Shown here: piece after piece, positions 1 through 7,906 of the stretch
Position numbering within the stretch: the stretch's first letter is position 1
Layout: every line of letters starts with the position of its first letter
From: Acinetobacter sp. BY419
GTDB lineage: Bacteria > Pseudomonadota > Gammaproteobacteria > Pseudomonadales > Moraxellaceae
NCBI RefSeq assembly: GCF_019038395.1
Contig: NZ_JAGFXZ010000009.1
Coordinates: 25,715 to 89,714 of the forward strand
Length of the DNA stretch: 64,000 nucleotides
Reading direction: 5' to 3'
The notes under the pieces: generated by a model
What the model was told of the DNA's origin: nothing
The model's input: only the letters and a program-made list of their open reading frames with translations
Database searches by the model: none
Translations under genes and position numbers: made by a program

Positions 1-374
1 TAGGACGGCGCTTTGTATTTGCCTTTGGCGCCATTGGTACGGCTATCTTCCTGCCGGTGATTGTCCTGTTTAATAGTCCTGACAATATTGCTTATCTGCT
101 GATTTTCTTTGGTTTCCTGTATGGTATTCCATATGCGATTAATGCCACTTATATGACTGAAAGCTTTGCGACTTCTATTCGTGGCACAGCGGTAGGAGGT
201 GCCTATAATGCCGGACGTATTGGAGCGATGTTTGCCCCGGCCATTATTGGTGCAGCGGCTAGTGGTGGTTCCATTGGTCTCGGCTTCCTGATTATGGGCG
301 GCGCTTATTTCTTATGTGGTGCAGTCTCCGGGATCTTTATTAAAGATCGTCAATACGACCCACAAAAGGCATAG
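1..374 (+). CDS. MFS transporter, AAHS-like, C-terminal part (cut by window start)
   Basis: The reading frame is open from base 3 and its start lies before the window. About 123 residues remain, covering the last membrane segments of a major facilitator transporter. The GRRF motif at the entry, the FGFLYGIP segment and an RGTA/GRIGA region match the end of the complete AAHS-type transporter at 53972-55249, so the two are paralogues. AAHS members import aromatic or alicyclic acids by proton symport across the inner membrane. Position next to the MarR gene and badHI-aliBA suggests cyclohexanecarboxylate or a related acid as substrate; that is inference. A strong terminator follows. Confidence 0.85.
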   Translation, partial: GRRFVFAFGAIGTAIFLPVIVLFNSPDNIAYLLIFFGFLYGIPYAINATYMTESFATSIRGTAVGGAYNAGRIGAMFAPAIIGAAASGGSIGLGFLIMGGAYFLCGAVSGIFIKDRQYDPQKA

Positions 375-404
375 AAAGCCTCTAAAATCTATTCAGTCAT
401 CAAT

Positions 405-436
405 AAAAAATGAGCCTTTTAAGGCTCATTTTTTAT
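405..436. terminator. Bidirectional terminator between MFS and MarR genes
   Basis: An 8-bp perfect stem (TGAGCCTT / AAGGCTCA) has a 2-nt loop, with A6 on one side and T6 on the other. It can end the plus-strand MFS gene and the minus-strand MarR gene, which converge here. Confidence 0.9.
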
Positions 437-467
437 TGAATTTTTATCGTGCATTTGGACTAACTTT

Positions 468-959
468 TTAAGAACCAGCTGTCTGTTTCTCGATTTTAAT
501 GCTTTTCAGACCATCATTTACTTTGTTTAACAGGTGGATCAAGGTCACCACATCATCAAAAGCCAAGGTGTTTAAGGCCTGTCCATAAAAATTAAAGAAA
601 TCATCTTGCAGACTTTCCCATGTTTTCAGGCCTTCAGCGGTCAGGGCGACATTCTTTGCGCGTCGGTCATGTTCACTAATAATGCGTTGTACCAGACCAT
701 CGCGTTCCAGCCGTTTTAGAACTGCATCCAGATTTTGACGACTCACACCCAGATATTCGGTCAGGTCAGAAAAGGACATCCCGGATTGCACCCGTGGTCG
801 GGACAAGGCACCCAGTACTGCCCAATGCACAGGAGAAATCCCCAATTCATTTGAACATTTGCGGTCTAGGGTATTGCCGACCTGAAACAGTCTAAAAAAA
901 AGTCTATTGTGGGCAGAATACAAGGATTGATCATAATTACTTGGTAGAGCATCACTCAT
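468..959 (-). CDS. MarR-family transcriptional regulator (BadR-like by context)
   Basis: This is a 163-residue winged-helix MarR protein. The core motifs are a recognition region LTEYLGVSRQNLDAVLKRLE, the wing HDRRAKNVALTAEG at roughly residues 95-108 and a C-terminal dimerisation helix. The ATG at 959 is preferred over a TTG 21 bases upstream because GGGTGG lies about 9 bases before it. MarR proteins usually repress neighbouring catabolic genes and release DNA on binding a pathway acid or CoA ester. In Rhodopseudomonas palustris the MarR-type BadR controls cyclohexanecarboxylate genes. Divergent placement from badH makes the same role likely here. The ligand cannot be read from sequence. Confidence 0.85.
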   Translation of the reverse strand: MSDALPSNYDQSLYSAHNRLFFRLFQVGNTLDRKCSNELGISPVHWAVLGALSRPRVQSGMSFSDLTEYLGVSRQNLDAVLKRLERDGLVQRIISEHDRRAKNVALTAEGLKTWESLQDDFFNFYGQALNTLAFDDVVTLIHLLNKVNDGLKSIKIEKQTAGS

Positions 960-1041
960 TTTAAAGACCACCCTGATCAAAGCATTTAAATAAGAGGCAT
1001 TATACCTAAAAGGTATCTGCTAGAAATCAAATTCCGGTTTT

Positions 1042-1155
1042 CTATCGGTGTGTGAGTAATAGGCGGTCGATATAGGCTCGCATTGCTTTTTGTCCGAATT
1101 TATAGAACTTCATTCGCCGGGTTTTGAAGGCGTTCCAGCATCTTTCTTTATTCTG
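1042..1155 (-). pseudogene. Unrecognised short coding remnant
   Basis: On the minus strand an open stretch of 37 codons ends at a TAG at 1044-1042. It is bounded upstream by an in-frame TGA, with no start before an internal ATG. The peptide is rich in Arg, Lys and aromatic residues (CWNAFKTRRMKFYKFGQKAM). Its protein-like composition contrasts with the surrounding AT-rich DNA, which suggests the tail of a lost gene. I do not recognise the family, and chance cannot be excluded. Confidence 0.25.
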
Positions 1156-1200
1156 TCATATGCCTGTAATTATTCCTAAACGTTAAGATTAAAGCCACTA

Positions 1201-1296
1201 TATGTCAATGTATTTATTCTGTTAAAATACCAATCAATTGATTTTAAATGACTAAATAAATATTTAATTTTAATTTATGTAAATATATTGACATAA
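1201..1296. promoter_or_regulatory. Paired inverted 16-bp sites, candidate MarR operators
   Basis: Plus-strand 1201-1216 reads TATGTCAATGTATTTA. The minus strand of 1280-1295 reads TATGTCAATATATTTA, so 15 of 16 bases match in inverted orientation, 63 bp apart. The second site also contains its own dyad, TTTATGT / ACATAAA, with a 10-bp spacer (1274-1297). The arrangement suits a dimeric repressor acting on the divergent promoters. Binding by the adjacent MarR protein is inference. Confidence 0.5.
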
Positions 1297-1383
1297 AATT
1301 ATTATGATCCTATTTTGTTAAAGACAGGCAATCAATAAAAAATGCCCTAAAGATTTGGATAAAAATAGAGTAGGGAGACAACC

Positions 1384-2151
1384 ATGAAAGGCTTAAAGGA
1401 CAAAGTGGTCATCGTGACCGGTGGTGCAGGTGGGATTGGTTCGGCAACCTGTCGCCGTCTGGCGGAAGAAGGTGCCAAAGTTGCGATTTTTGATATGAAT
1501 ATTGTAGCCGCTGAACAGTTGGCTCAGGACATTAACCAGCAGAATGGTCAGGCTTTGGCAGTGCGGTGTGATATTACCGATCGTAATGTGGTCGAGCAGG
1601 CTGTACAGCAAGTAGAAGCCGAGCTTGGCCCGATAGATGGTCTGGTCAATAATGCCGGTTGGGATATTTTTAAGCCTTTTGTAAAAACTAATCCGCAGGA
1701 ATGGGACAAGCTGATCCAGATCAATCTGGTCGGTATGCTAAATATGCACTTTGCTGTTCTGAAAGGTATGGTCGAGCGGAATTCTGGCAGTATCGTCAAC
1801 ATTGCTTCTGATGCTGCGCGGGTCGGTTCTTCTGGTGAGGCCGTCTATGCCGCATGTAAAGGTGGACTACTTTCGTTCTCTAAAACACTGGCACGTGAAC
1901 ATTCTCGTCATAACATCAAAATTAATGTGATTTGTCCTGGGCCGACCGATACCGCATTGCTTGCCGGTGTGACTGAAGGTGCCTCAAATCCAGAAAAACT
2001 CCGTGAGGCTTTCACTCGTGCTATTCCGTTAGGTCGTTTAGGCCAACCTGAAGATTTAGCTTCTTCGATTGCGTTCTTTTTAAGTGAGGATGCCAGCTTT
2101 ATTACGGGACAGGTATTAAGTGTGTCTGGTGGTTTAACCATGAGTGGTTAA
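1384..2151 (+). CDS. badH: 2-hydroxycyclohexanecarboxyl-CoA dehydrogenase (SDR)
   Basis: This 255-residue classical short-chain dehydrogenase has the nucleotide site VTGGAGGIG (residues 11-19), NNAG at 89-92, and catalytic S142, Y155 and K159. The C-terminal SGG fold end is also present. BadH oxidises 2-hydroxycyclohexanecarboxyl-CoA to the 2-keto ester with NAD+. The assignment rests on overall resemblance to BadH and on the next gene, an unmistakable BadI. The SDR fold alone would not fix the substrate. It is the first gene of a four-gene plus-strand operon; the gap to badI is 62 bp with no terminator. A good ribosome-binding site precedes the ATG. Confidence 0.85.
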   Translation: MKGLKDKVVIVTGGAGGIGSATCRRLAEEGAKVAIFDMNIVAAEQLAQDINQQNGQALAVRCDITDRNVVEQAVQQVEAELGPIDGLVNNAGWDIFKPFVKTNPQEWDKLIQINLVGMLNMHFAVLKGMVERNSGSIVNIASDAARVGSSGEAVYAACKGGLLSFSKTLAREHSRHNIKINVICPGPTDTALLAGVTEGASNPEKLREAFTRAIPLGRLGQPEDLASSIAFFLSEDASFITGQVLSVSGGLTMSG

Positions 2152-2213
2152 GCAAAAACCGCTAGAAAATATGAATAATAAAGTCAGATAGATGAGTACA
2201 GGAAGTTATAACA

Positions 2214-2996
2214 ATGAATTTTGAAGATATCTTATACGAAGTAAAAAATGGCGTGGCTTGGATCACCATCAATCGTCCAGAAAAAATGAATGCCTTTCGT
2301 GGGACGACCTGTGATGAATTAATCAAGGCGCTAAACAAAGCAGGCTATGACCGTGAAGTCGGTGCGATTGTACTGACTGGTGCCGGTGATCGTGCGTTCT
2401 GTACTGGCGGTGATCAATCCGCGCATGATGGTAATTATGATGGCCGCGGTACCATTGGTTTACCAATGGAAGAATTACATACAGCGATTCGTGATGTACC
2501 AAAACCGGTTATTGCCCGTGTACAAGGTTATGCCATTGGTGGCGGCAACGTGCTAGCGACCATTTGTGATCTGACCATTTGTTCAGAGAAAGCGATTTTT
2601 GGTCAGGTTGGTCCAAAAATGGGGTCAGTCGATCCAGGTTATGGCACAGCATATTTGGCCCGCGTGGTCGGTGAGAAAAAAGCCCGTGAAATCTGGTATA
2701 TGTGCCGTCGTTATAGCGGACAGGAAGCAGTTGAAATGGGGCTGGCGAATAAATGTGTACCTGCCGATCAACTGGATGCGGAAGTACAGGCCTGGGCAGA
2801 AGAGATCTGTCAGCGCAGTCCGACTGCGATTGCGATTGCCAAGCGCAGCTTCAATATGGATACCGCACATCAGGCCGGTATTGCAGGCATGGGCATGTAT
2901 GCATTGAAACTTTATTACGATACCGAAGAGTCGCGGGAAGGCGTGAATGCATTGAAAGAAAAACGTCAGCCTGAATTCCGTAAATTTTATAAATAA
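2214..2996 (+). CDS. badI: 2-ketocyclohexanecarboxyl-CoA hydrolase
   Basis: This 260-residue crotonase-fold protein closely resembles BadI. The IGLPMEELHTAIRD segment, the oxyanion-hole region GYAIGGGN (about residues 104-111), GQVGPKMGSVDPGYG and RSFNMDTAHQAGIAGMG near the C-terminus are all characteristic. Like MenB, BadI works on a 2-oxo ring CoA ester, but it cleaves the ring hydrolytically to give pimeloyl-CoA. This is the ring-opening, committing step of the cluster. It is followed after 12 bp by aliB, whose ribosome-binding site (AAGGAG) overlaps the end of this gene, so the two are cotranscribed. Confidence 0.93.
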   Translation: MNFEDILYEVKNGVAWITINRPEKMNAFRGTTCDELIKALNKAGYDREVGAIVLTGAGDRAFCTGGDQSAHDGNYDGRGTIGLPMEELHTAIRDVPKPVIARVQGYAIGGGNVLATICDLTICSEKAIFGQVGPKMGSVDPGYGTAYLARVVGEKKAREIWYMCRRYSGQEAVEMGLANKCVPADQLDAEVQAWAEEICQRSPTAIAIAKRSFNMDTAHQAGIAGMGMYALKLYYDTEESREGVNALKEKRQPEFRKFYK

Positions 2997-3008
2997 GGAG
3001 CATAAATA

Positions 3009-4166
3009 ATGTCAAAAAATCCTTATATCACCGAAGATTTAGAATTCTTGGCAGAAACCGTTGATAAATTTGCGCAAAAATATATTGCACCCGGTTTTTT
3101 AGAACGTGATCAAAGTCGAGTCTTTGATCGTGACCTCGTCAAAAAAATGGGTGAAATGGGTTTTATTGCACCGGAACTGCCTGAACAGTACGGCGGTCAA
3201 GGCATGGGGCGTCTGGCTGCGGGGATCATTCATGAAGCTGTGGCCAAAGCAGATTTAAGTTTTTCCTATATTAATTTGCTGGCGTCTTTGAATGGCCAGA
3301 TTCTGGCAGAACATGGTCAACCCGAAGTGGTTGAACCTTGGCTGAAAAAACTGACCGCGGGCGAAGCGATTTTTTCGATTGCACTGACCGAGCCACGTGG
3401 TGGTTCAGATGCAGCCAACCTGCGTTTGAAAATCGAACGTGATGGTGACGAATATGTGATTAACGGTGAAAAGACCTCGATTTCTGCAGCCGATCAGGCT
3501 GATGCTTCTGTGGTATTTGGTCGTACTGGTGCAAATGAAGATGGTGCACATGGCGTGACAGCACTTTTGGTTCCGATGGATTTACCGGGCATTAGCACTA
3601 CGCGTTTTGACTGTCATGGTCAGCGTGCCATTGGTCGTGGCTCAATCTTCTTTGATAATGTACGAGTGCCAGTTAATCATCGTTTAGGTGATGAAAACAA
3701 AGGCTTTGTGCAGGTCATGCAGGGCTTTGACTTTTCACGTGCCTTAATTGGCTTACAGGTTCTAGCTGTTGCGCGTGTCAGTCTGGATGAAGCCTGGGAA
3801 TATGCGGCTCAACGTGAAGCTTTTGGTCAACCTTTAAGTGCTTTCCAAGGGGTTTCACACCCATTGGCCGAGTACGAGACTCAGGTAGAAGCAGCACGTT
3901 TACTGTGCCTGCAAACCTTATGGCTGAAAGACAATCATCTGCCACACACCTCCGAGGCTGGAATGTGTAAATGGTGGGGGCCGAAACTGGCCTATGATGT
4001 CATTCATCAATGCTTGCTGACCTTTGGTCATGCCGGATATGACCGGGGTGTGATGGAACAGCGGATGCGCGATGTGTTGGGCTTCCAGATTGGTGACGGA
4101 ACAGCGCAGATCATGAAAATAATTATTGCGCGGCACAAGGTAGGACGTAAGGCTGTACCGGCTTAA
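3009..4166 (+). CDS. aliB: Cyclohexanecarboxyl-CoA dehydrogenase
   Basis: This 385-residue acyl-CoA dehydrogenase has the usual order: N-terminal helical domain, middle beta domain (ALTEPRGGSDA at about 125-135) and C-terminal helical domain (REAFGQPLSAFQ). It would form cyclohex-1-ene-1-carboxyl-CoA and pass electrons to ETF. At the site of the usual catalytic Glu (the EGT motif) it has Asp363, in IGDGT. The alternative Glu site of isovaleryl-type enzymes is also not Glu (FDFSR). An Asp base is reported for alicyclic acyl-CoA dehydrogenases, which supports the AliB call. It sits between badI and aliA in the same operon. Confidence 0.88.
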   Translation: MSKNPYITEDLEFLAETVDKFAQKYIAPGFLERDQSRVFDRDLVKKMGEMGFIAPELPEQYGGQGMGRLAAGIIHEAVAKADLSFSYINLLASLNGQILAEHGQPEVVEPWLKKLTAGEAIFSIALTEPRGGSDAANLRLKIERDGDEYVINGEKTSISAADQADASVVFGRTGANEDGAHGVTALLVPMDLPGISTTRFDCHGQRAIGRGSIFFDNVRVPVNHRLGDENKGFVQVMQGFDFSRALIGLQVLAVARVSLDEAWEYAAQREAFGQPLSAFQGVSHPLAEYETQVEAARLLCLQTLWLKDNHLPHTSEAGMCKWWGPKLAYDVIHQCLLTFGHAGYDRGVMEQRMRDVLGFQIGDGTAQIMKIIIARHKVGRKAVPA

Positions 4167-4214
4167 AAATATAAAGTGCAGGTCTGTACTAAAATTATAA
4201 TGAGGAGTAAGCGA

Positions 4215-5882
4215 ATGGATTTCGATGCGGTTCTGATCCCGGCCAGAAAAGAGGCAATGCTCAAACAGGGACACTGGTTAAACCAGACAATACTCGATTT
4301 TTTACGCCGTGCTGTAGAAAAAAATCCGGAGAAAACGGCGCTGATCAGTTTTAAGCTGGAACACCAGACTGAGCAGAGCTTTAGCTATCAGCAGATTTGG
4401 GAAATGACCAATAAGATTGCCCTAGGTCTGAAACAGCTCGGTGTGATTAAAAATGATGTGGTGTCTTGCCAGTTACCGAACTGGTGGGAATTTTCCTTAC
4501 TGTATCTGGCTTGTAGCCGTATCGGTGCTGTATTGAATCCACTTATGCCCATCTTCCGGGAGCGTGAACTGGAATTCATGCTTAAACATGGTGAGTCCAA
4601 AGTTTTTGTCGTACCAACAACTTTCCGCAACTTTAATCATGAACAGCTGGCCAATCAGCTGCAAAACAAACTGGACACCTTGAAACATATAGTTGTAGTC
4701 AATGGTGAAGGCGAGAACAATTTTGATCAGCTGTTGCTCAATCATGGACTAGAACAGAATCCGTCAGCTCTTGCTGAACTGGATAGCTTGGAATCTGGCC
4801 CGGATGACATTACCCAGCTGATTTTCACCTCGGGCACTACCGGTGAGCCAAAAGGGGTGATGCATACTGCCAATACCTTATTTTCCAATATTGTGCCTTA
4901 TGCAGAACGATTACATTTAACTGAAAATGATGTGATCCTGATGGCTTCACCAATGGCACACCAGACTGGTTTTATGTATGGCCTGATGATGCCGGTTCAG
5001 CTCAATACCACAGTGGTGTTGCAGGATGTCTGGGATGTAACCAAAGCAGTTGACCTGATCCATCAGTATCAGGTGAATTTCACCATGGCTTCGACACCAT
5101 TTTTGAATGATCTGTCCAGTACTGTGGCAGAACAGCATGACAAGGTTGACTCACTTAAAGTCTTCCTGTGTGCTGGTGCGCCAATTCCAGGACCATTAGT
5201 ACAAAAAGCCCGGGAAATTTTAGGCGTTAAAGTGATTTCCGCCTGGGGCATGACTGAATGTGGAGCAATTACCACCACACGACTCGAAGATGATGATGAA
5301 CGTTCCTTCAATACAGATGGAATTTCCTTGCCTGGTGTAGAAATCAAAATCGTCAATAAAGCGGGGGAGATTAAACCATTAAATGAACCTGGGCGATTAA
5401 TGATTCGTTCATGCTCAAGTTTTGGCGGTTATTTAAAACGCCCACATTTGAATGATACAGATGCAGAGAGTTGGTTCGATACCGGCGATATTGCCTATCA
5501 GGATGAACAGGGCTATATCCGGATTTGTGGACGCAAAAAAGATGTGATTATTCGTGGCGGAGAAAATATTCCGGTCGCGGAAATTGAATCACTGCTTTAT
5601 AAACACCCCAATATCGCAACAGTGGCCTTGGTGGCATATGCGGATGAACGAATGGGTGAGCGTGCCTGTGCGATCATCAAGCTGAAAGATCCGGTACAGG
5701 CTTTAAGCTTGAATGAACTTGTGGATTTCCTGAAAACCCACAATCTGGCCATGCAATATATTCCGGAGCGTTTAGAGGTATGGGAAGAAATTCCGATGAC
5801 CCCATCGGGGAAAATCCAGAAATTTAAACTCAGAGAATTACTGGCACAACATATTGCCTCAACGGCGGTTGAAGCGAACTAA
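4215..5882 (+). CDS. aliA: Cyclohexanecarboxylate-CoA ligase (AMP-forming)
   Basis: This 555-residue ANL-superfamily ligase activates the free acid to its CoA thioester with ATP. Motifs in order are the P-loop-like FTSGTTGEPKG (about 215-225), A5 SAWGMTECGA, A7 WFDTGDIA, A8 GRKKDVIIRGGENI and the C-terminal catalytic Lys in MTPSGKIQKF. The ATG at 4215 is chosen because TGAGGAG lies 7-8 bases upstream; upstream in-frame starts at 4176 and 4200 lack this. Its place after aliB and badHI sets the likely substrate, though related benzoate or cyclohexenecarboxylate ligases look similar. It is the last gene of the operon, followed by a terminator. Confidence 0.87.
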   Translation: MDFDAVLIPARKEAMLKQGHWLNQTILDFLRRAVEKNPEKTALISFKLEHQTEQSFSYQQIWEMTNKIALGLKQLGVIKNDVVSCQLPNWWEFSLLYLACSRIGAVLNPLMPIFRERELEFMLKHGESKVFVVPTTFRNFNHEQLANQLQNKLDTLKHIVVVNGEGENNFDQLLLNHGLEQNPSALAELDSLESGPDDITQLIFTSGTTGEPKGVMHTANTLFSNIVPYAERLHLTENDVILMASPMAHQTGFMYGLMMPVQLNTTVVLQDVWDVTKAVDLIHQYQVNFTMASTPFLNDLSSTVAEQHDKVDSLKVFLCAGAPIPGPLVQKAREILGVKVISAWGMTECGAITTTRLEDDDERSFNTDGISLPGVEIKIVNKAGEIKPLNEPGRLMIRSCSSFGGYLKRPHLNDTDAESWFDTGDIAYQDEQGYIRICGRKKDVIIRGGENIPVAEIESLLYKHPNIATVALVAYADERMGERACAIIKLKDPVQALSLNELVDFLKTHNLAMQYIPERLEVWEEIPMTPSGKIQKFKLRELLAQHIASTAVEAN

Positions 5883-5904
5883 ATTTTGAAATGAATAGAT
5901 AAAG

Positions 5905-5942
5905 TAAACCCTGAATAATGTTGCGTTATTCGGGGTTTTTCT
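5905..5942. terminator. Terminator after aliA
   Basis: A 12-bp stem (AACCCTGAATAA / TTATTCGGGGTT, one G-T pair) with a 7-nt loop is followed by T-rich sequence. It ends the badHI-aliBA operon. Confidence 0.85.
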
Positions 5943-5997
5943 TATTCAAAAAAGAGCAGTGCTCTCATAATAGTGAATTCCAGCTTTGGACTTGCTT

Positions 5998-6675
5998 CTA
6001 CTTTAATTGTTTTAATAAAGCTTCAGCAGTTGCAGCCGAAGAAGCCGGGTTTTGTCCGGTAATCAGTAAGCCATCTTGCTGTACATACACCTGCCAATCA
6101 TCGGTTTTAGAATATTGGCCGCCTTTTTCTTTCAGCATGTCTTCAACTAAAAATGGCACAATATCTGTCAGTCCTACGCCGTCTTCTTCGGTATTACTGA
6201 AACCGGTCACTGTCTTGCCTTCTACAATAGAATGGCCTTCTGCATCTTTCACATCACGAAGCACTCCCGGTGCATGACAAACCAATGCCACAGGTTTATC
6301 TGCCTGTAAAGTCTGTTCGATTAAGGAAATAGAGTTCTGGTCTTCGGCTAGATCCCATAATGGACCATGACCGCCCGGATAGAACACGGCATCAAAATCA
6401 TGATTCAAGACTTCACTTAATTTATGTGTATTGGCAAGCTGCTGCATGGCCACTTCATCTGCTTCAAAGCGTTTGGTGGCTTCAGTCTGTGCGTCTGGTT
6501 CGCTACTTTTGGGATCTAAAGGCGGCTGACCACCTGCAGGAGAAGCCAAAACCACCTCTGCACCTGCATCAACAAAGGTATAGTAAGGCGCAGCCAGCTC
6601 TTCCAGCCAGAAACCGGTTTTTTTGCCGGTATCACCCAGCTGGCTATGTGACGTCAGTACCATCAAGATTTTCAT
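5998..6675 (-). CDS. DJ-1/PfpI family protein (Hsp31-like)
   Basis: This 225-residue class I glutamine amidotransferase-like protein has the nucleophile elbow ALVCHAPGVL (Cys at about 133) and an FYPGGHGPLWD segment. The long insert after the first strand is typical of the Hsp31 branch, whose members act as glyoxalase III or chaperone-like stress proteins. The ATG at 6675 has AGGAA just upstream and is preferred over an upstream in-frame ATG. It stands alone between two catabolic operons, and its tail faces the aliA terminator. The exact activity cannot be told from sequence. Confidence 0.85.
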   Translation of the reverse strand: MKILMVLTSHSQLGDTGKKTGFWLEELAAPYYTFVDAGAEVVLASPAGGQPPLDPKSSEPDAQTEATKRFEADEVAMQQLANTHKLSEVLNHDFDAVFYPGGHGPLWDLAEDQNSISLIEQTLQADKPVALVCHAPGVLRDVKDAEGHSIVEGKTVTGFSNTEEDGVGLTDIVPFLVEDMLKEKGGQYSKTDDWQVYVQQDGLLITGQNPASSAATAEALLKQLK

Positions 6676-6842
6676 ATTATTTTCCTGTATTTCATTAAAC
6701 ATTGCGAATAACCGATTGTTAATTTAGCAAGTTGCGGACATCTGGAATGTTGTAATACGTTCATTTGCTGTATCGATACGTTTTTGTTTAAGTTAATTTA
6801 ACTCAAGGCTGCATCTACGAAGCGAACAGTTTTAAAGATCAT

Positions 6843-7727
6843 TCATCTGCCCATTAATAGATCTTGCTGAAGGTCAGCCTGTTTTCGCAGGAAATCCCAA
6901 ACCAGTTTAATCTTCGGTTCGTGTTGCAGATCGACCAGCGTCAGCATCCAGAACGTATGGGTAAAACTGACCTGATCGCCCAGAACCACTACCAGTTCGT
7001 TTTTATCATGAACCAGAAATTTCGGTAAAATCGCCAGTCCGGCACCCGCACTGACGGCAATTTGCTGGGCCAGAATACTGTTACTGCGAAAACAGGCAGT
7101 CAATTGCAGCGGCAAGCGTTCTAATGAATACAGTGCCGAGCTATAGACCAGATCATCAATATAATCGACAAAACGGTGCTGTTTAAGATCTTCCAGTTTT
7201 TTAATTTTCGGATTTTTCTGTAAATAATGCTGGCTGCCATACAGCTTTAGACAGTAATTGGAGAGCCGGGTAATGATATAGGGACCAGATTTGGGCCGGT
7301 CAATCGCGATGACAATATCAGCTTCACGATGTGAAAGTTTGATCGCTTTCGGCACCGGAATCAGGTCAATGGTCAGCAAAGGGTAGTGCTGGGAAAACTC
7401 GGCCAGTAACCGCGCTAAAAATGCCGTACCGAAACCTTCTGGTGCACCAATCCGAACCCGGCCTTGCAAAGGGTCATGGCGCTTGTCAATCTGGATAAAA
7501 GACTGTTCCATCTGTTCCACACGCGGCACCAGTGCCAGACCTTCAGAGGTCAGTTCATAGCCAGTGGCCTCGCGCTTAAACAGTTGCGTACCGAGGGTGC
7601 TTTCCAAAGCCTGAATCCGCCGTGCAACGGTACTGTGTTCCACTCCGATCAAGCGTGCTGCATTGGTAAGCGTTTTAGCACGTGCCAAAACCAAAAAAAA
7701 ACGTAAATGATCCCAATCTACTTTCAT
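6843..7727 (-). CDS. LysR-family regulator, likely controls the mms operon
   Basis: This 294-residue protein has the N-terminal LysR helix-turn-helix (AKTLTNAARLIGVEHSTVAR, residues 14-33) and a periplasmic-binding-like effector domain starting near GRVRIGAPEGFG. It is transcribed divergently from mmsA across 179 bp. The gap contains a perfect TGTGCA/TGCACA dyad, the normal layout for a LysR regulator and its target. In Pseudomonas the mms operon regulator is AraC-type, so a LysR here is a different solution. The effector is unknown; a valine-pathway intermediate is plausible. Confidence 0.85.
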   Translation of the reverse strand: MKVDWDHLRFFLVLARAKTLTNAARLIGVEHSTVARRIQALESTLGTQLFKREATGYELTSEGLALVPRVEQMEQSFIQIDKRHDPLQGRVRIGAPEGFGTAFLARLLAEFSQHYPLLTIDLIPVPKAIKLSHREADIVIAIDRPKSGPYIITRLSNYCLKLYGSQHYLQKNPKIKKLEDLKQHRFVDYIDDLVYSSALYSLERLPLQLTACFRSNSILAQQIAVSAGAGLAILPKFLVHDKNELVVVLGDQVSFTHTFWMLTLVDLQHEPKIKLVWDFLRKQADLQQDLLMGR

Positions 7728-7756
7728 TTTTTTTATTTAACATCCTGTTAAATTGC

Positions 7757-7772
7757 TGTGCATATTTGCACA
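7757..7772. promoter_or_regulatory. Dyad in the LysR/mmsA gap, candidate operator
   Basis: The sequence TGTGCA-TATT-TGCACA is a perfect 6-bp inverted repeat with a 4-nt spacer, 30 bp upstream of the LysR start and about 135 bp upstream of mmsA. A half-site-like CGTGCATCA follows at 7778. Use by the adjacent LysR is inference. Confidence 0.45.
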
Positions 7773-7906
7773 TCCATCGTGCATCAATTTCTATTGGTGG
7801 TCAAAGTGTTCTTTGTTAGTCTGCTTAAACAGCGTAAAAAATAATACGTTTAAAACAGCCAGTAAAGGCAGATACAACGACAATAACAAACCAGCACGGA
7901 GCGACC

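Larger units (their letters stand above)
960..1383. promoter_or_regulatory. Divergent MarR/badH intergenic region
   Basis: This 424-bp region separates the MarR gene from badH. The MarR-proximal part (1042-1155) holds an unrecognised coding remnant, and the badH-proximal part holds a pair of inverted 16-bp sites. A ribosome-binding site (AGGGAG) sits a few bases before the badH ATG at 1384. Confidence 0.6.

Noticed and set aside
5918..6277. Plus-strand ORF of 119 codons over the DJ-1/PfpI gene
   Set aside because: It is antisense to a well-conserved PfpI protein, includes the aliA terminator and has no family features.
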